This document shows positions 62,299 through 64,000 of a stretch of DNA of 64,000 nucleotides, piece after piece; the stretch's first letter is position 1, and each line of letters starts with the position of its first letter. The stretch spans positions 558,001 through 622,000 of the forward strand of contig NZ_QFFJ01000002.1 in NCBI RefSeq assembly GCF_003308995.1, written 5' to 3'. The translations under genes and the position numbers were made by a program. The stretch comes from Chitinophaga flava (GTDB lineage Bacteria; Bacteroidota; Bacteroidia; Chitinophagales; Chitinophagaceae). The notes beneath the pieces were generated by a model that did not search any database, had not been told where the DNA came from, and saw only the letters and a list, made by a program, of their open reading frames with translations.

Positions 62299-63879
62299 TT
62301 ATGGTTTGGTGTCCCACCATAATCTCGTTCCTCCGTTATCCGGTCCGCTTAGTGTTTTGATGGCTTTGGCCAGGGCCTTGGGATTGGTGACCTGTTCTAT
62401 CTGTGGCATAGGGAGACGGCGGATGAATTTTTCACTGCTGATCGTAACGTTACTGTTGTTGATCACTACGGGGAACAGTTTGGGATAACCCGTACGCCTG
62501 AATTCACTCCAGGCTTCCTGCCCTTCGGGAAACATGGCAATCCATTTCTGGGTGATGATACGTTCTATTTTCTCTTCTTTTGATGCTCCTTCCTGCCATT
62601 TAATGGTGATGGTACTCAAATGCGGGCTGCCGGCAGGAACATTGTTGACAGGATTGTTAGGATCTATGTAAGGTTTAGCCTTGTTGGTGCTGTTGTTAAT
62701 ATAGTCGTCAACGTTAGTTAGTCCATATTGGGCGAAAGAGGTGCTGATGCCTTTCTCATAATTATAGGCGGCGGTACCGGCGCCCTCCCAGCCATTAAGG
62801 GCTGCTTCTGCCTTCAGGAACCAGGCTTCGGCTGCGGTCATATACTGGATTTTATTTTCCAGCCGTACCAGCAGCGAAAAGCCGGAATACTGCTCCTTGG
62901 CTGAAATACGGATGCCGTTGCGAATGCCACGGTACACATTGGGCCCCTCATCGGTATGTACAAAATATTTCGACAGACGAGGGTCTTTATAACCGGTCAG
63001 TATAGACTCCATGGGCGCGCTCATACGCAGATCAGCCCAGGTATAACACATAATATTCAACGGATGGGTGACAGGAGAGATGTCTACCAAAAAATTATCC
63101 TTGCTGTCCTGTAGTAAGCCCATAGGATGTTTCAGTGCAGCTTCGCCTTCAGCGCGGGCTTTGGCTTCGTCTATTCCTGAGATACGGATCGCCAGCCTTA
63201 ACCGCAGGGTATTGGCAAATTTTATCCATTGGACATAGTCACCCTTATATACTAGGTCAAAAGCCTGAAAACGTTGTGTGGCGCCACTGTTGACATAATT
63301 GGTCAGCGTTGTGATGCCACTGTCAAGGTCTCTGAAAAAAGCATAGTAAGCCTGTTGTTGTGAGTCGTAATCCAGACTTTTGTCCGCGTTGATGTCACTG
63401 AAGTGAGTGTAGATAATAGGCCCGAAGATATCGCTGATACGATGCATGGCTTCTACTTTCATGATCTGGGCCCAGGCATAAAAATCAGGATATTTACCTC
63501 TTGCTTTTTGCTGGGTGAAGGCGCAGGCTTTGAATACCCAGTTGTAGGCCTCGTTCCAGGGATGATTGTTCCAGTAATACAGCAGTCCGTAATTAGTATT
63601 ATTGATATTACCTTCAAAAGGTGTGGGCGACATCATATAACCGGAAAATATATCTGCATTCAGGTTCTGTTGCAGTTGTGCGGTGGGAGGATCGTTGTAG
63701 CGCAGCAGGTGTAGCTGTGCCTGCGACATAGGGGCGCCCATCAGCTGGAAATCTCCTTTGAGTTCATCTTCACCAAAGTCGTAAGGGTTTTTATTGATGT
63801 CGATGAATTTCCCGGTACAGCCGCTGCCCAGCAGGACGGTGGCGATAACGAGCAGCATGTGTAAAGTCCGTTTTTTCAT
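62299..63879 (-). CDS. SusD/RagB-family outer-membrane lipoprotein 2
   Basis: Lipoprotein of 526 residues; signal MKKRTLHMLLVIATVLLGSGC with lipobox LGSGC. Conserved body similar to the first SusD: FIDINKNPYDFGEDELKGDF, WAQIMKVEAMHRISDIFGPIIYT and RIITQKWIAMFPEGQEAWSEFRRTGYPKLFP. The two pairs are likely paralogues from duplication, probably with differing substrates. The SusC gene ends 12 bases upstream in the same transcript. Confidence 0.93.
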   Translation of the reverse strand: MKKRTLHMLLVIATVLLGSGCTGKFIDINKNPYDFGEDELKGDFQLMGAPMSQAQLHLLRYNDPPTAQLQQNLNADIFSGYMMSPTPFEGNINNTNYGLLYYWNNHPWNEAYNWVFKACAFTQQKARGKYPDFYAWAQIMKVEAMHRISDIFGPIIYTHFSDINADKSLDYDSQQQAYYAFFRDLDSGITTLTNYVNSGATQRFQAFDLVYKGDYVQWIKFANTLRLRLAIRISGIDEAKARAEGEAALKHPMGLLQDSKDNFLVDISPVTHPLNIMCYTWADLRMSAPMESILTGYKDPRLSKYFVHTDEGPNVYRGIRNGIRISAKEQYSGFSLLVRLENKIQYMTAAEAWFLKAEAALNGWEGAGTAAYNYEKGISTSFAQYGLTNVDDYINNSTNKAKPYIDPNNPVNNVPAGSPHLSTITIKWQEGASKEEKIERIITQKWIAMFPEGQEAWSEFRRTGYPKLFPVVINNSNVTISSEKFIRRLPMPQIEQVTNPKALAKAIKTLSGPDNGGTRLWWDTKP

Positions 63880-63891
63880 GCGTGCGTGGTT

Positions 63892-64000
63892 TTAGAATCC
63901 GAATTTGAGGTTCATACCCATACTGCGTACGGGCGGTAATCCAAATACATCTACGCCCAGCAGGCCGTTGCCGGCGCCCATAGACACTTCCGGGTCAAAC
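63892..64000 (-). CDS. SusC/RagA-family TonB-dependent receptor 2 (C-terminal end only)
   Basis: The last 35 codons of a minus-strand gene that continues past the right edge. Sequence FDPEVSMGAGNGLLGVDVFG through MGMNLKFGF with an aromatic last residue. It closely matches the end of the first SusC (FDPEISMSTANGLSGVDMFA to FGFNLNVGF), so it is the C-terminus of the barrel. Partner of SusD 2, which starts 12 bases downstream. Confidence 0.9.
   Translation of the reverse strand, partial: FDPEVSMGAGNGLLGVDVFGLPPVRSMGMNLKFGF

Overview
The window looks like a chromosomal segment of a Chitinophaga-like member of the Bacteroidota. Evidence: SusC/SusD pairs, DUF4270, DUF4907 and DUF4395 proteins, LytS/LytTR regulator pairs, M56 BlaR1-like proteins, promoters of the Bacteroidota form (TTTG about 18-19 bases before TAnnTTTG), no obvious Shine-Dalgarno signals, and a complete flexirubin/aryl-polyene pigment locus. 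No rRNA, tRNA, CRISPR array or insertion sequence was recognised.

Layout. 1-2 kb: a class V aminotransferase (cut by the left edge) and a DUF4395 membrane protein. 2-6.2 kb: a LytS/LytTR pair, then a BlaI-type repressor with two palindromic operators and an M56 membrane peptidase carrying a TonB-plug-like tail. 6.3-9.8 kb: peroxiredoxin, DsbA-like protein, a formylglycine-generating enzyme with both catalytic cysteines, and a GH1 glycosidase. 9.9-16.2 kb: a divergent module, with an outer-membrane barrel protein and DUF4270 lipoprotein on the minus strand, and a Kelch lipoprotein, DUF4907 protein and second LytS/LytTR pair on the plus strand. 16.3-24.5 kb: cysteine desulfurase, GlmM, LtaS-like phosphoglycerol transferase, methyltransferase, PAP2 phosphatase, ZIP transporter and CNNM/CorC-like protein.

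24.7-50.6 kb is the centrepiece: 25 co-directional, often overlapping genes, starting behind a good promoter and ending at a strong terminator. They fit flexirubin-type aryl-polyene synthesis. An aromatic ammonia-lyase would make 4-coumarate and an AMP-ligase would activate it. Two ACPs, AcpS, three intact ketosynthases, a chain-length-factor-like protein, a truncated ketosynthase-like protein, FabG and two hotdog dehydratases would extend the polyene. A flavin halogenase and an O-methyltransferase would tailor the aryl head. Acyltransferases, thioesterase, C45 Ntn-hydrolase, LolA-like carrier, MMPL exporter fusion, glycosyltransferase and deacetylase would handle esterification, transport and envelope steps. 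DarA and DarB, which make the dialkylresorcinol half of flexirubins, are not in the window. The two dehydratases each keep only one half of the FabZ His/Glu pair, which suggests a composite heterodimer.

50.6-56.5 kb holds an AT-rich TIR-like gene that seems to lack its N-terminus, a zeta-toxin-like kinase coupled to a 59-residue protein, DUF6702, HupE/UreJ, an M1 peptidase and an esterase. 56.9-64 kb holds one complete and one partial SusC/SusD nutrient-uptake pair on the minus strand.
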